Assembly: GCA_023426365.1 (NCBI GenBank)
Contig: JAFAAW010000157.1
Coordinates: forward strand, 24,744 to 88,743
Direction of reading: 5' to 3'
DNA: 64,000 nucleotides
Source of the DNA: Pseudomonadota bacterium
Lineage (GTDB): Bacteria; Pseudomonadota; Alphaproteobacteria; Rhodospirillales; Magnetospirillaceae
Positions 35,501 through 43,475 of this stretch are shown in pieces. The position numbers were made by a program, and so were the translations under genes. Numbering within the stretch: the first letter of the stretch is position 1; every line of letters begins with the position of its first letter. The notes under the pieces were generated by a model that worked only from the letters and a program-made list of their open reading frames with translations, had not been told where the DNA came from and searched no databases.

Positions 35501-36127
35501 CGCGGTCAGGACCTGCCGCCGGTGGACGTGGTGACACAATTGCCCGACGTTCCCCGCCTGATCGGCACCACGTCGCGCACCACGCCGCCGCGCGACGTGC
35601 CCTATCTGCACCTGCCCGACGGCATGGCCCCGCACACCGTTGCCGATCATGCCCATCTGCGGGTGGGCATCGCCTGGAGCGGGCGCGCCGGCGACCGCGC
35701 GGTGCCGCTGGGGGCGCTGCTGCGGCTGGCGGCCGATCCGCGCATTACCCTGGTCAGCCTGCAACGGGGCGAACGGGCGGCCGATCTGGCGGCGCATGGC
35801 GCCACGCCGTTCGTCGAGGATGCGGGGCGCGATTGCGCCGATCTGGCCGACATCGCCGCCATCGTCGCCGGCCTGGACCTGGTCATCGCCGCCGATACCG
35901 CCGAGGCCCACATCGCCGGCGCCATGGGCAAGCCGGTGTGGGTGTTGCTGCCCACCACCTGCGACTGGCGCTGGGTGGACAACCGCGACGACAGCGTGTG
36001 GTATCCGACCATGCGGGTGTTCCGCCAGGCCCTGGACGGGTCTTGGGACGGCGCCATGGCCCGGGTTGCGGACGCCGCCAGCGCCATGGCCGCCGGCAAG
36101 GTCGGCAGCCGGATGGGCGGCGGCTGA
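32504..36127 (+). CDS. Giant TPR - glycosyltransferase-like - FkbM methyltransferase-like - TPR - glycosyltransferase-like fusion
   Basis: 1207 residues, ATG after AGGGGAGG. Residues about 20-240 are TPR repeats. Residues 265-510 form a GT9/heptosyltransferase-like unit (LLWAEQGVAETIHLLRYVP; VVIAADGAVAHLAGALGVPV). A SAM-binding motif LLLDVGAGDG near residue 558 and a TTTLDALL motif near 650 mark an FkbM-type methyltransferase-like region. A second TPR set (about 760-930) and a second glycosyltransferase-like unit (LVIAADTAEAHIAGAMGKPV near 1130) complete it. The two halves repeat the same plan. No signal peptide or membrane span is seen. It probably modifies surface polysaccharide or flagellar protein. 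Confidence 0.85.
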   Translation: MGMMDERAPAMAGTGNPVSELDAAAGARASGDFRTALALYDAVLAITPTHGKALAGRGAALRALGRPREALLSLLEALNRDPAQQDARLELALALRETGRRNEARTLYGLLLRAPDAPPQAWHDLALLCQSEGHHMAAEIALRRAVAMAPGDVGARLDLADHLARRGDLAEAADLFHGVLAIRPGTAAAHAGLGQALIGLGRLEEAEDQLERAVVMEADNTVAHLARARLNLLSGNLPAAWDDLNWRWSRPGLRRPEPPGQAWDGNADLSGHTILLWAEQGVAETIHLLRYVPMVADRGARVVLGLPAALAPLAEGLRGVDRVAVSGRPVPDGIDIEYNASLADLPRLFGSSLGQLPPEPYLSAPQSRRAPVRVPSTALLKVGIAWAGDRADRAVPLAQIMPVLALPGIAAYSLQTGPRAGDAARLAHPSLTANLSDSVADFADLAARIAEMDVVIAADGAVAHLAGALGVPVWVLTPMVPDWRWMLERGDSPWYASARLFRQSRADNWNHPVQQVCTALRQRMGEVRAERDRAAAQKAGAKEAMRAFLATHLQAGDLLLDVGAGDGTFALDAAGHPAEDIRVLAVEARPAEAAILADTVAIAGAEDCVEVIAAPLAAGETPVVVAARPRGGRSVFALPPWVRAPLRTTTLDALLADRPALAGRRMVLRLGAKGAETEVLAGLSAPPAVVVFEHAADGTLADRLTAGGYALWRFPGAVAAGPAVPFDGTPGPVLALTTGIAPAELYGDVGDPTSPAAMARAALDARRLAAEGTAALVAGDLNGAGALFARALAVDPDNAEALSNLGTLLRRVGRADAAAACWARALANGAGAAIRANLANVMRELGYLFAAEEQFTQALAAEPDNPLFLYGLGLLERQRGRAREAVALFERAESLRPGTVPRVELAAALLKAGNLARGMAELAHRPAAAQNPVEAPAWDGGRLDARTILVRDEGDAIDTLMLARFIPQVARHGGLVVVECAPECARLLSNLPGVEQVVPRGQDLPPVDVVTQLPDVPRLIGTTSRTTPPRDVPYLHLPDGMAPHTVADHAHLRVGIAWSGRAGDRAVPLGALLRLAADPRITLVSLQRGERAADLAAHGATPFVEDAGRDCADLADIAAIVAGLDLVIAADTAEAHIAGAMGKPVWVLLPTTCDWRWVDNRDDSVWYPTMRVFRQALDGSWDGAMARVADAASAMAAGKVGSRMGGG

Positions 36128-36131
36128 GCCG

Positions 36132-37316
36132 TCAGCGGCCCCGCAGCGCCAGGGCGGCGGCCAGCGCCGCCACCCCGCCCACCGCCAGCACGGCGAACGA
36201 CCACCCCCATTGTCCGGTGTGGTCGTAGACGGCGCCGAACGCCACCGGCGACACCGCGCCGGCGCCGAACCCCAGCAGCGAGCGCACCGCCAGCACCTTG
36301 CCCAAATGGCGCTGGGGCACCGCCTCGGTCATGGCGGTGGACAGCACGCCGGAATCGCCATAGGCGGCAAAGCTGGCCGCCGCGGCCACCGCCAGCGCCA
36401 GCATGGGATGCCATGCGGCGCTCCAGCCGGTGGCGGCGGTGAGTGCGCCGCTGGCCAGGGCGGCCCCGATCAACACGGCGCGCCGGCCCCAGCGGTCCGA
36501 GGCCATGCCGGTCACCAGGGTGGCGACGATGCCGGCCAGATGGACCGCCGAAGCGACCACCAGCCCCATCGCCACCGGCCCCAGGCCGCTGCCGCCCAGC
36601 GCATGGGCCAGAAAGGCCGGCAGCCACGCCCACAGGCCCAGCAATTCCCAGGTGTGGGCCACATAGCCAATGGTCAGCAGCAGCGACACCGGAGCCGCCA
36701 GCGCCGTCCATGCGCCCCCCGCCCCGCTGCCGGCGCCGCCGTCGCGATGGGCGGGCGGGCGGTCGGGATGGCCGCGCAACGCCAGCGTCCCGGCCACCGC
36801 GCCAACCAGCGGCCCCACCGCGCACAGGGCGAAGCCCCAGCGATAGTCCAACAGGGCGGCGCCCCCCAGCGCGCCGGACACCGACAGCCAGTACCCGAAC
36901 GACCCCGACGCCAGCAGCGCCCCCATGGCGATGCCGCGCCGGGCCGGCGGCACCAGTTCCGCCACCAGCATGAGCGCCGGGGTGTAGGCCCCGCCCTGGG
37001 TAATGCCAACCAGGGCAATCAGCACCAGCGCGCTGTCATGCGAGCGGGCGAACGCGGCCATCAGCACGGCGGCCAGCGCCGCGCCCCAACTGGACAGCAC
37101 GAACACCCGTCGCGCGCCGACGCGGTCGGCCGCCCACGATCCCACCAGCAGGGCCAGCGCCATGCAGATGTTGTAGACCGACTGCACCGATCCGGCGGCG
37201 GCGGCATCCATGCCCCAGGCATCGCGCAGGAACGGCAACGCGCCGGCATAGGCCATGGCGGCGGTGCAGGTGGCGGCGCGGGACAGGCACAACAGGCGCA
37301 GGCGGGGTACGGTCAT
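36132..37316 (-). CDS. MFS transporter
   Basis: 394 residues with twelve or so hydrophobic helices and the MFS loop signature GSWAADRVGARRV between helices 2 and 3. A Gly/Pro/His-rich loop (residues about 178-200) separates the halves. It is divergent from a LysR regulator, a common arrangement for a regulated exporter or uptake pump. The substrate is unknown. Confidence 0.88.
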   Translation of the reverse strand: MTVPRLRLLCLSRAATCTAAMAYAGALPFLRDAWGMDAAAAGSVQSVYNICMALALLVGSWAADRVGARRVFVLSSWGAALAAVLMAAFARSHDSALVLIALVGITQGGAYTPALMLVAELVPPARRGIAMGALLASGSFGYWLSVSGALGGAALLDYRWGFALCAVGPLVGAVAGTLALRGHPDRPPAHRDGGAGSGAGGAWTALAAPVSLLLTIGYVAHTWELLGLWAWLPAFLAHALGGSGLGPVAMGLVVASAVHLAGIVATLVTGMASDRWGRRAVLIGAALASGALTAATGWSAAWHPMLALAVAAAASFAAYGDSGVLSTAMTEAVPQRHLGKVLAVRSLLGFGAGAVSPVAFGAVYDHTGQWGWSFAVLAVGGVAALAAALALRGR

Positions 37317-37371
37317 GCCGCCAGCCTAGGAAGGCGCCGGTGGCCGGGCAAACGAGTTTGCGGGCGGCGAC

Positions 37372-37390
37372 GGTTGAGTTAAACTCAACC
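37372..37390. promoter_or_regulatory. Perfect palindrome, candidate LysR operator
   Basis: GGTTGAGTT-A-AACTCAACC is a perfect nine-base inverted repeat with one central base. It fits the LysR T-N11-A rule and lies between the divergent MFS and lysR genes, ending four bases before the lysR ATG. Binding there could block lysR translation initiation region transcription (autorepression) and activate or repress the MFS gene. Confidence 0.75.
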
Positions 37391-37393
37391 GAA

Positions 37394-38284
37394 ATGTCCA
37401 GATTGCCGCCGCTCAACGCCCTGCGCACCTTCGAGGCCGCCGCCCGCCACGCCAGCTTCACCCTGGCGGCGGCGGAACTGTGCGTCACCCCGGGCGCCGT
37501 CAGCCGCCAGATCAAGGCGCTGGAAGACCATCTGGGGGTGGCGCTGTTCGCCCGCGCCAATCGCAGCGTCGCCCTCACCCAGGCGGGGAGCCGTTATTTC
37601 GCCGCCATCAGCGGCCCCTTCGCCGAGCTGGCCCGCGCCGGCGAGGCGCTGGGCGCGGCGCGGCTGCGGCGGGTCAGGCTGGAATGCCTGCCGACCTTGG
37701 CCATGCATTGGCTGCTTCAGCGCCTGCCCGGCTTCCGCCTGGCCCATCCCGGCCTGGATGTGGACCTGCGCACGGCCACCGGCAGGATCGACCCGGCAGG
37801 CGATTTCGACCTCGCCATCCGCCGCGACCCGGCCCATTTCAACGGGCTGGCCTTCACCCCCCTGATGACGGAATGGAGCTTGCCGGTCTGCGCCCCCGCC
37901 TTCGCGGCGCGCCACCGGATGGAGCGCCCGGCCGACCTGGCCCGCATCCCCACCTTGCACATCCGCGTGCGGGCGGATCTGTGGCCCGCCTGGTGCCGCG
38001 CGCAGGGGGTACCGGCCGCCGGCCTCGGCCCCGCGCAGGAGGTGGACCACACCTATGTGGCCATGCAGGCGGCCGAGGACGGGCTGGGGGTGGCGGTGGT
38101 GCCGCTGCTGTTCGCCCACCGCCTGCTGGAGGCCGGCCGGCTGGTATGCCCGCTGCCGGGCACCCAGGTCGCCACCGGCAGCTATGCGCTGTTGCATCGG
38201 CCGGGACGGCAGGGCGCCGAGGTCGCGGCCTTCGCCCGCTGGCTGGCGGCCGAGTGCGCGGCGGCGCCGTTCACGCCAGATTGA
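37394..38284 (+). CDS. LysR family transcriptional regulator (GcvA-like)
   Basis: 296 residues from the ATG at 37394. The start at 37340 would place the palindromic operator inside the gene and is rejected. The N-terminal winged helix LNALRTFEAAARHASFTLAA with VTPGAVSRQIKALEDHLG is close to GcvA. The rest is a periplasmic-binding-like effector domain. It most likely controls the divergent MFS gene. Its 3' end overlaps the spoVR gene by 14 bases. Confidence 0.92.
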   Translation: MSRLPPLNALRTFEAAARHASFTLAAAELCVTPGAVSRQIKALEDHLGVALFARANRSVALTQAGSRYFAAISGPFAELARAGEALGAARLRRVRLECLPTLAMHWLLQRLPGFRLAHPGLDVDLRTATGRIDPAGDFDLAIRRDPAHFNGLAFTPLMTEWSLPVCAPAFAARHRMERPADLARIPTLHIRVRADLWPAWCRAQGVPAAGLGPAQEVDHTYVAMQAAEDGLGVAVVPLLFAHRLLEAGRLVCPLPGTQVATGSYALLHRPGRQGAEVAAFARWLAAECAAAPFTPD

Positions 38285-39818
38285 TGGTGGGCGCGACGTC
38301 GTCGTATTCGCGCAAGGTCATGTCGGTTTCCGCGTCCACCTCGACCAGTCGCACCTCATAGCCCCACAAATTGGCGATGTGCCTGAGCGTCAGGATCGCC
38401 TCGTCCTCGTCCAGCAGGATGCCGTTGCTGACCCGGTGTTGCAGCACCAGCCGGCGGTCGCCCGCCAAATCCACGTCCACGATCTGGATGTCGCATTCCA
38501 GGTGGCTGATGTCGTAGGACCGCGCCAGCGCCTTCCTCACCTCGCGATAGCCGCGTTCGTTGTGGATGGCGGTCACCTGCATGTCGGGCGCGTCGTAATC
38601 GTTGTGCACCTTGAACAGCCGCATCTTGCGGATCAGGGCCGGCGACAGGAATTGCTGGATGAAGCTTTCGTCGCGGTAATCGCCCCAGGCGGCGCGCAAT
38701 GTGCCCCAGGGATCGTCGTTGCCGGCGATGTCGGGGAACCACTCGCGGTCCTCGGCGGTGGGCTGTTCGCAGATGCGCTTGATGTCCTGCATCATGCCGA
38801 AGCCCAGCGCATAGGGGTTGATGCCGCCGAAACGCGGATCGTCGAAATCCGGCTGGAACACCACGTTGGTGTGGGAATGCAGGATTTCCATGAACGCGCC
38901 GTCGGTGATCAGCCCGCGTTCGTGCAGCCGGCTGACGATATGGTAGTGCACCATGGTGGCGCAGCCTTCGTTCATCACCTTGGTCTGCTTCTGCGGGTAA
39001 AAGTACTGCGACACGTTGCGCACGATGCGCAGGATCTCGCGCTGCCAGGGCTGCAGCTTGGGCGCGGTCTTTTCCAGGAAGTAAAGGATGTTCTCCTCGG
39101 GCAGGTGCAGGCGCTTCTTGCGTTCCGCCATGTCGCGGCCGCCGCGCTGGGTGGCCGCCGACTTGGGCACCGTGCGCCACAGATCGTTGTAGGTCTGTTC
39201 GAAATACGCCTGGCGCTCCTTTTCCCGCTCCTGCTCCTGGCGCAGGTCATAGCCGCGCTTGCGGGGATAGCGGTGGACGCCGTGGCTCATCAGCGCATGG
39301 GCGGCGTCCAGCACCCGCTCCACCGCCACATGGCCGTGACGTTCCTCCGCCCGGCTGATGAAGCCCTTGGCGAATTCCATGTAGTCCAGGATGCCGTGGG
39401 CGTCGGTCCACTGGCGGAACAGCGCATTGTTCTTGAAGAAATGGTTATGGCCGAAGGCGGCGTGGGCGATCACCAGCGTCTGCATGGCCATGGAGTTCTC
39501 CTCCATGATGTAGCTGATGCAGGGGCTGGAATTGATGACGATCTCATAGGCCAGGCCGCGCATGCCCTTGCGGTACAGCACCTCGTCCTGGGCGAAGCGC
39601 TTGCCGAACGACCAGTGCCGGTACATCAGCGGCAGGCCGATGGAGGAATAGGCGTCCAGCATCTGCTCGGCGGTGATCACCTCGATCTGGTTGGGATAGG
39701 TGTCGAGGCCCAGTTCGCGCGTCGCGATGGCCTCGACCGTCTCGTAGACCCGGCGCACCCGGGCGAAGTCCCAGTCGGCACCGTCGAACAGCAAGGGGGA
39801 GGCGTCAGTTGCCGCCAT
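38271..39818 (-). CDS. SpoVR family protein (YcgB-like)
   Basis: 515 residues from the ATG at 39818, with AAGGAG upstream; the frame stays open further upstream but that part lies inside the preceding gene. YRHWSFGKRF, NSSPCISYIMEENSM, HAAFGHNHFFKNN and the WFPDIAGNDDPWGTL stretch are SpoVR hallmarks. In enterobacteria ycgB is linked with yeaG (prkA) and yeaH in nitrogen-starvation and stationary-phase responses. It is the third gene of that conserved operon here; the biochemical role is unknown. Confidence 0.95.
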   Translation of the reverse strand: MAATDASPLLFDGADWDFARVRRVYETVEAIATRELGLDTYPNQIEVITAEQMLDAYSSIGLPLMYRHWSFGKRFAQDEVLYRKGMRGLAYEIVINSSPCISYIMEENSMAMQTLVIAHAAFGHNHFFKNNALFRQWTDAHGILDYMEFAKGFISRAEERHGHVAVERVLDAAHALMSHGVHRYPRKRGYDLRQEQEREKERQAYFEQTYNDLWRTVPKSAATQRGGRDMAERKKRLHLPEENILYFLEKTAPKLQPWQREILRIVRNVSQYFYPQKQTKVMNEGCATMVHYHIVSRLHERGLITDGAFMEILHSHTNVVFQPDFDDPRFGGINPYALGFGMMQDIKRICEQPTAEDREWFPDIAGNDDPWGTLRAAWGDYRDESFIQQFLSPALIRKMRLFKVHNDYDAPDMQVTAIHNERGYREVRKALARSYDISHLECDIQIVDVDLAGDRRLVLQHRVSNGILLDEDEAILTLRHIANLWGYEVRLVEVDAETDMTLREYDDVAPTINLA

Positions 39819-41094
39819 GGGCGCGCTCCTTCGAGAACAGGTCGCGGAACACCGGGAAAATCTGGCTGCGCACCCGCACCTTGCGCATGGCCAGATTGCC
39901 GCCCGGCTTGAGCACCATCTTGTAGGTGCGCCACAGGTCGGTTTCGCGCCCCAGCCAATCCTTGTACTCGGCGCCCACCTCGATATAGGCGAAGTACTGG
40001 CATTGCGGCAGGATGGCGTTGCCCAGCAGATCGGCGGCCAGGGCATTGTCGGACGAGGTGTTGTCGCCGTCCGACGCCTGGGCGGCGTAGATGTTCCAGT
40101 CGCCCGGCGGATAGCGTTCGCTGATCACCCGGCGCATTTCCTTGAGCGCGGTGGACACCACGGTGCCGCCGGTTTCGGTGGAATAGAAGAAGGTGTCCTC
40201 GTCCACCTCCTTGGCCTCGTGGGTATGGCGGATGAAGACGATGTCCACGTGGTTGTAGCGCCGGGTCAGGAACAGGTAGAGCAGCATGAAGAACCGCTTG
40301 GCCAGATCCTTCATGTGCTCGGTCATCGACCCCGACACGTCCATCAGGCAGAACATCACCGCCTGGGTGACCGGCTTGGGCACGTGTTCGAAGCGGTTGT
40401 AGCGCACGTCGAGCGGGTCGATGAACGGCACCCGCCGCGAGCGCGCCAGCAGCCCCTCCAGCGCGACGCGCGCCTCCGACAGCGCCTCGGGGTCGCTGCC
40501 TGACTGGTCGAGGCTGCGGATGCGGTCCTCCAGCTCCTGGATGTCGGCGGGCTTGGGGCGCTTGAGCGCGATGCGCCGCGACAGCGAATTGCGCATGGTG
40601 CGCACGAGGTTGAGGTTCGACGGCGACCCGGTGACCGAAAAACCGGCCCGCGTCAGGTTGAAGCTTTCCGACTGGCGGATCTTCTTCTTGACCAGATCGG
40701 GCAGTTCCAAATCGTCCAGGAAGATGTCCAGGAATTCGTCGCGCGACAGGATGAAGCGGAAATCATCCTCGCCGTCGCCGTCCGGACTGCCCTGGCTGCC
40801 GCCGTCGCCGCCGCCCGACGGCGGCTTGGGGATCAGGTCGCCTTCCACATATTCCTTGTTGCCCGGCACCACCATGTCGCGCACCCCGCCCTGGCCGGCG
40901 CGGCGAAAGCTGGGTTCGCGCAGGCCGTCCATGGGAATCGAGATGCGTTCGCCGTTGGCGATGTCGGTGATCGACCGCTCGCCCGACGCTTCGCGCACCG
41001 CCTTCAGGATCTGCTGGCGGGCGCGGCGCAGAAAGCGCTGGCGGTTGGCCAGGCTCTTGCCCTTGGGATTGAGACGCCGGTCGATGATGTTCAT
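39805..41094 (-). CDS. YeaH/YhbH family protein (DUF444, VWA-like)
   Basis: 429 residues from the ATG at 41094, with GGAG upstream; a GTG at 41100 is possible. The C-terminal half is a von Willebrand A-like domain with the MIDAS motif DVSGSM, and the N-terminal MNIIDRRLNPKGKSLANRQRF is typical of the family. It is the partner of PrkA kinase in the conserved prkA-yeaH-spoVR operon and overlaps spoVR by 14 bases. Confidence 0.95.
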   Translation of the reverse strand: MNIIDRRLNPKGKSLANRQRFLRRARQQILKAVREASGERSITDIANGERISIPMDGLREPSFRRAGQGGVRDMVVPGNKEYVEGDLIPKPPSGGGDGGSQGSPDGDGEDDFRFILSRDEFLDIFLDDLELPDLVKKKIRQSESFNLTRAGFSVTGSPSNLNLVRTMRNSLSRRIALKRPKPADIQELEDRIRSLDQSGSDPEALSEARVALEGLLARSRRVPFIDPLDVRYNRFEHVPKPVTQAVMFCLMDVSGSMTEHMKDLAKRFFMLLYLFLTRRYNHVDIVFIRHTHEAKEVDEDTFFYSTETGGTVVSTALKEMRRVISERYPPGDWNIYAAQASDGDNTSSDNALAADLLGNAILPQCQYFAYIEVGAEYKDWLGRETDLWRTYKMVLKPGGNLAMRKVRVRSQIFPVFRDLFSKERAHGGN

Positions 41095-41100
41095 GGGCAC

Positions 41101-41224
41101 TCCATCATTTATTCCCTCGCCCGCCCGGCGGGAGAGGGTGGCGCGAAGCGCCGGATGAGAGAGGCCGAGACACCAGTTTCCCCGGCTCCCCCACCCCTCC
41201 CCCTCCCGCCCGCGGGAGGGGGAT
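41101..41224 (-). repeat. Intergenic hairpins between prkA and yeaH
   Basis: Two inverted repeats lie in 124 bases: CCCGCC/GGCGGG near 41117-41131 and a perfect CCCCCTCCCGC/GCGGGAGGGGG (41199-41222) directly after the prkA stop. The block resembles short dispersed repeats of GC-rich proteobacteria. It may attenuate or process the mRNA and lower yeaH-spoVR expression relative to prkA. Confidence 0.55.
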
Positions 41225-43168
41225 TTATCCGGCCTGCTTGACCCGCATGTACCATTCCACCAGCCGGCGCACCTGGCGCTCGGTGTAGCCGCGGGTCATC
41301 ATCCGTTCGACGAAATCGTGGTGCTTCTTCTCAGTGTCGGAGTCCTTCTTGCTGCCGAAGCTGATGACCGGCAGCAGATCCTCCACCTGGCTGAACATGC
41401 GCTTCTCGATCACCTCGCGGATTTTCTCGTAACTGGTCCACGACGGGTTGCGGCCCTTGTTGGCGGCGCGCGAGCGCAGCGCGAACTTGACCACCTCGTT
41501 GCGGAAGTCCTTGGGATTGGCGATCCCGGCGGGCTTCTCGATCTTGCTCAGCTCCTGGTTCAGCAATTCGCGGTTCAGAAGCTGGCCGGTGTCGGGGTCC
41601 TTGAAGTCCTGGTCCTCGATCCACGCATCGGCATAGTCCACATAGCGGTCGAACAGGTTCTGGCCGTAATCGTGATAGCTCTCCAGATAGGCCTTCTGGA
41701 TTTCGTTGCCGATGAACTCGGCATAACGCGGCCCCAGCTCGCCCTTGATGAACTCCAGGTACTTCTTCTCGGTGTCCTCGGGGAACTGCTCGCGGCGGAT
41801 GGCCTGTTCCAGGACGTACATCAGGTGGACCGGATCGGCCGCCACCTCGGTGGTGTCGTAGTTGAAGGTGGACGACAGCACCTTGAAGGCGAAGCGGGTG
41901 GAAATCCCGTCCATGCCCTCGTCCACCCCGGCGGCGTCCTTGTATTCCTGCATGGGCTTGGCCTTGGGGTCGGTCTCCTTGACGTTCTCGCCGTCATACA
42001 CCCGCATCTTCGAGAACAGGTTGGAGTTCTCGTGTTCCTTCAGGCGGCTCAGCACGGTGAAGCGGGCCAGCATCTCCATGGTGGCCGGCGCGCACGGCGC
42101 CTCGGCCAGTTCGGAGCAGCGGATCAGCTTCTCGTAAATCTTCTGTTCCTCGGCCACGCGCAGGCAATAGGGCACCTTGATCACGCAGATGCGGTCGATG
42201 AACGCCTCGTTGTTCTTGTTGTTCTTGAAGCTCTGCCACTCGGCCTCGTTGGAATGGGCCAGCACGATGCCCTGGAACGGCATGGCGCCGATGTTCTCGG
42301 AGCCGGCGTAATTGCCCTCCTGCGTGGCGGTCAGCAGCGGATGCAGCATCTTGATGGGTGCCTTGAACATCTCGACGAATTCCATCAGGCCCTGGCTGCA
42401 CCGGTTCAGCCCGCCCGAGAACGAATAGGCGTCGGGATCGTTCTGGCTGAACATTTCGAGCTTGCGGATGTCCACCTTGCCCACCAGGGTCGAGATGTCC
42501 TGGTTGTTCTCGTCGCCCGGCTCGCACTTGGCGACGCCCACCTGCTTGAGGCGCGAGGGGAACATCTTGACCACGCGGAAGCGCGAGATGTCGCCGCCGA
42601 ATTCCTCCAGCCGCTTCACCGCCCACGGACTCATCAGGCTGGGCAGGCGGCGGCGCGGGATGCCGTAGCGGTCCTCCAGCACGTCGCCCATGGTGTCGGC
42701 GTCGAACAGACCCAGCGGGCTTTCGAACAGCGGGCTGATCTCCTTGCCGGCCTTGAGCACGTAGATGGGATGGCGCTCGATCAGCGCCTTGAGGCGCTCG
42801 GCCAGCGACGACTTGCCGCCGCCCACCGGCCCCAGCAGGTAAAGGATCTGCTTGCGCTCCTCCAGCCCCTGAGCCGCATGGCGGAAATAGCCGACGATGC
42901 GCTCGATGGTCTCCTCCATGCCGAAGAAATCGGCAAAGGCCGGATAGACCTTGATGGTGCGGTTCATGAACACGCGGCTCAGCCGCGCGTCGCGGGCGGT
43001 GTCGATGATCTCGGGTTCGCCGATGGCCGCGATCATGCGCTCCGCGCTCGACGCGAACATCATGGGGTCGTCGCGGCACCCTTCGAGATATTCCAGAAGG
43101 GTCATCTCGACGTCCTTGCGACCCTCGTAGGTGCGCGCGTATCGGGTGAAGATATCGTCGGCGTACAT
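41225..43168 (-). CDS. prkA: PrkA family serine protein kinase
   Basis: 647 residues, normal length. The AAA+-like N-terminal domain has the Walker A motif GPVGGGKSS near residue 113; the PrkA C-terminal kinase-related domain follows (GNEIQKAYLESYHDYGQNLFDRYVDYAD, cited as YHDYGQNLFDRYVDYADAW). PrkA/YeaG has been described as a serine kinase and, in Bacillus, as an ATP-dependent protease-like protein. It leads the prkA-yeaH-spoVR operon. Confidence 0.96.
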   Translation of the reverse strand: MYADDIFTRYARTYEGRKDVEMTLLEYLEGCRDDPMMFASSAERMIAAIGEPEIIDTARDARLSRVFMNRTIKVYPAFADFFGMEETIERIVGYFRHAAQGLEERKQILYLLGPVGGGKSSLAERLKALIERHPIYVLKAGKEISPLFESPLGLFDADTMGDVLEDRYGIPRRRLPSLMSPWAVKRLEEFGGDISRFRVVKMFPSRLKQVGVAKCEPGDENNQDISTLVGKVDIRKLEMFSQNDPDAYSFSGGLNRCSQGLMEFVEMFKAPIKMLHPLLTATQEGNYAGSENIGAMPFQGIVLAHSNEAEWQSFKNNKNNEAFIDRICVIKVPYCLRVAEEQKIYEKLIRCSELAEAPCAPATMEMLARFTVLSRLKEHENSNLFSKMRVYDGENVKETDPKAKPMQEYKDAAGVDEGMDGISTRFAFKVLSSTFNYDTTEVAADPVHLMYVLEQAIRREQFPEDTEKKYLEFIKGELGPRYAEFIGNEIQKAYLESYHDYGQNLFDRYVDYADAWIEDQDFKDPDTGQLLNRELLNQELSKIEKPAGIANPKDFRNEVVKFALRSRAANKGRNPSWTSYEKIREVIEKRMFSQVEDLLPVISFGSKKDSDTEKKHHDFVERMMTRGYTERQVRRLVEWYMRVKQAG

Positions 43169-43475
43169 CGCTCACTCCATCGAGAGGGCCGTAGCGGCCG
43201 GTACCGTGACGGGAAACTCTCCCTTTCAGATATTCACGGCGCCCGACCAATACATCGGGGGGTGACGGGGAATTCCGGTGCAGCCACGACCGCGCCGCCA
43301 TCCCCGGCAAATAAGGGATTCGGATGTGACATCCAACGCATGCAGTCACCCCTGTTCCAGTGATGTTGGGCCGCCGGGTCGCGCTGACAACCCGCCCCCA
43401 TTCCTGCGCGCACGCTTTGCACCGGCACCGGTTGGCGATAGGCTGGGCGTCCAGATGCCACCCTTGGGGGATGTC
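43169..43475. other. Divergent promoter region of prkA and the SAF-domain oxidoreductase
   Basis: 307 bases without a gene. A short palindrome GGATGT-G-ACATCC (43322-43334) sits near the middle and could be an operator. I cannot place a convincing -35/-10 or sigma-54 site. Confidence 0.4.

Noticed and set aside
32210..35911. 1233-codon open frame opposite the giant fusion gene
   Set aside because: Shadow frame rich in Gly, Gln and Ala with no family pattern; the plus-strand gene has recognisable domains and a strong ribosome binding site.
39818..40046. N-terminal extension of SpoVR
   Set aside because: It lies inside yeaH in another frame and does not match SpoVR; the ATG at 39818 has a good ribosome binding site.
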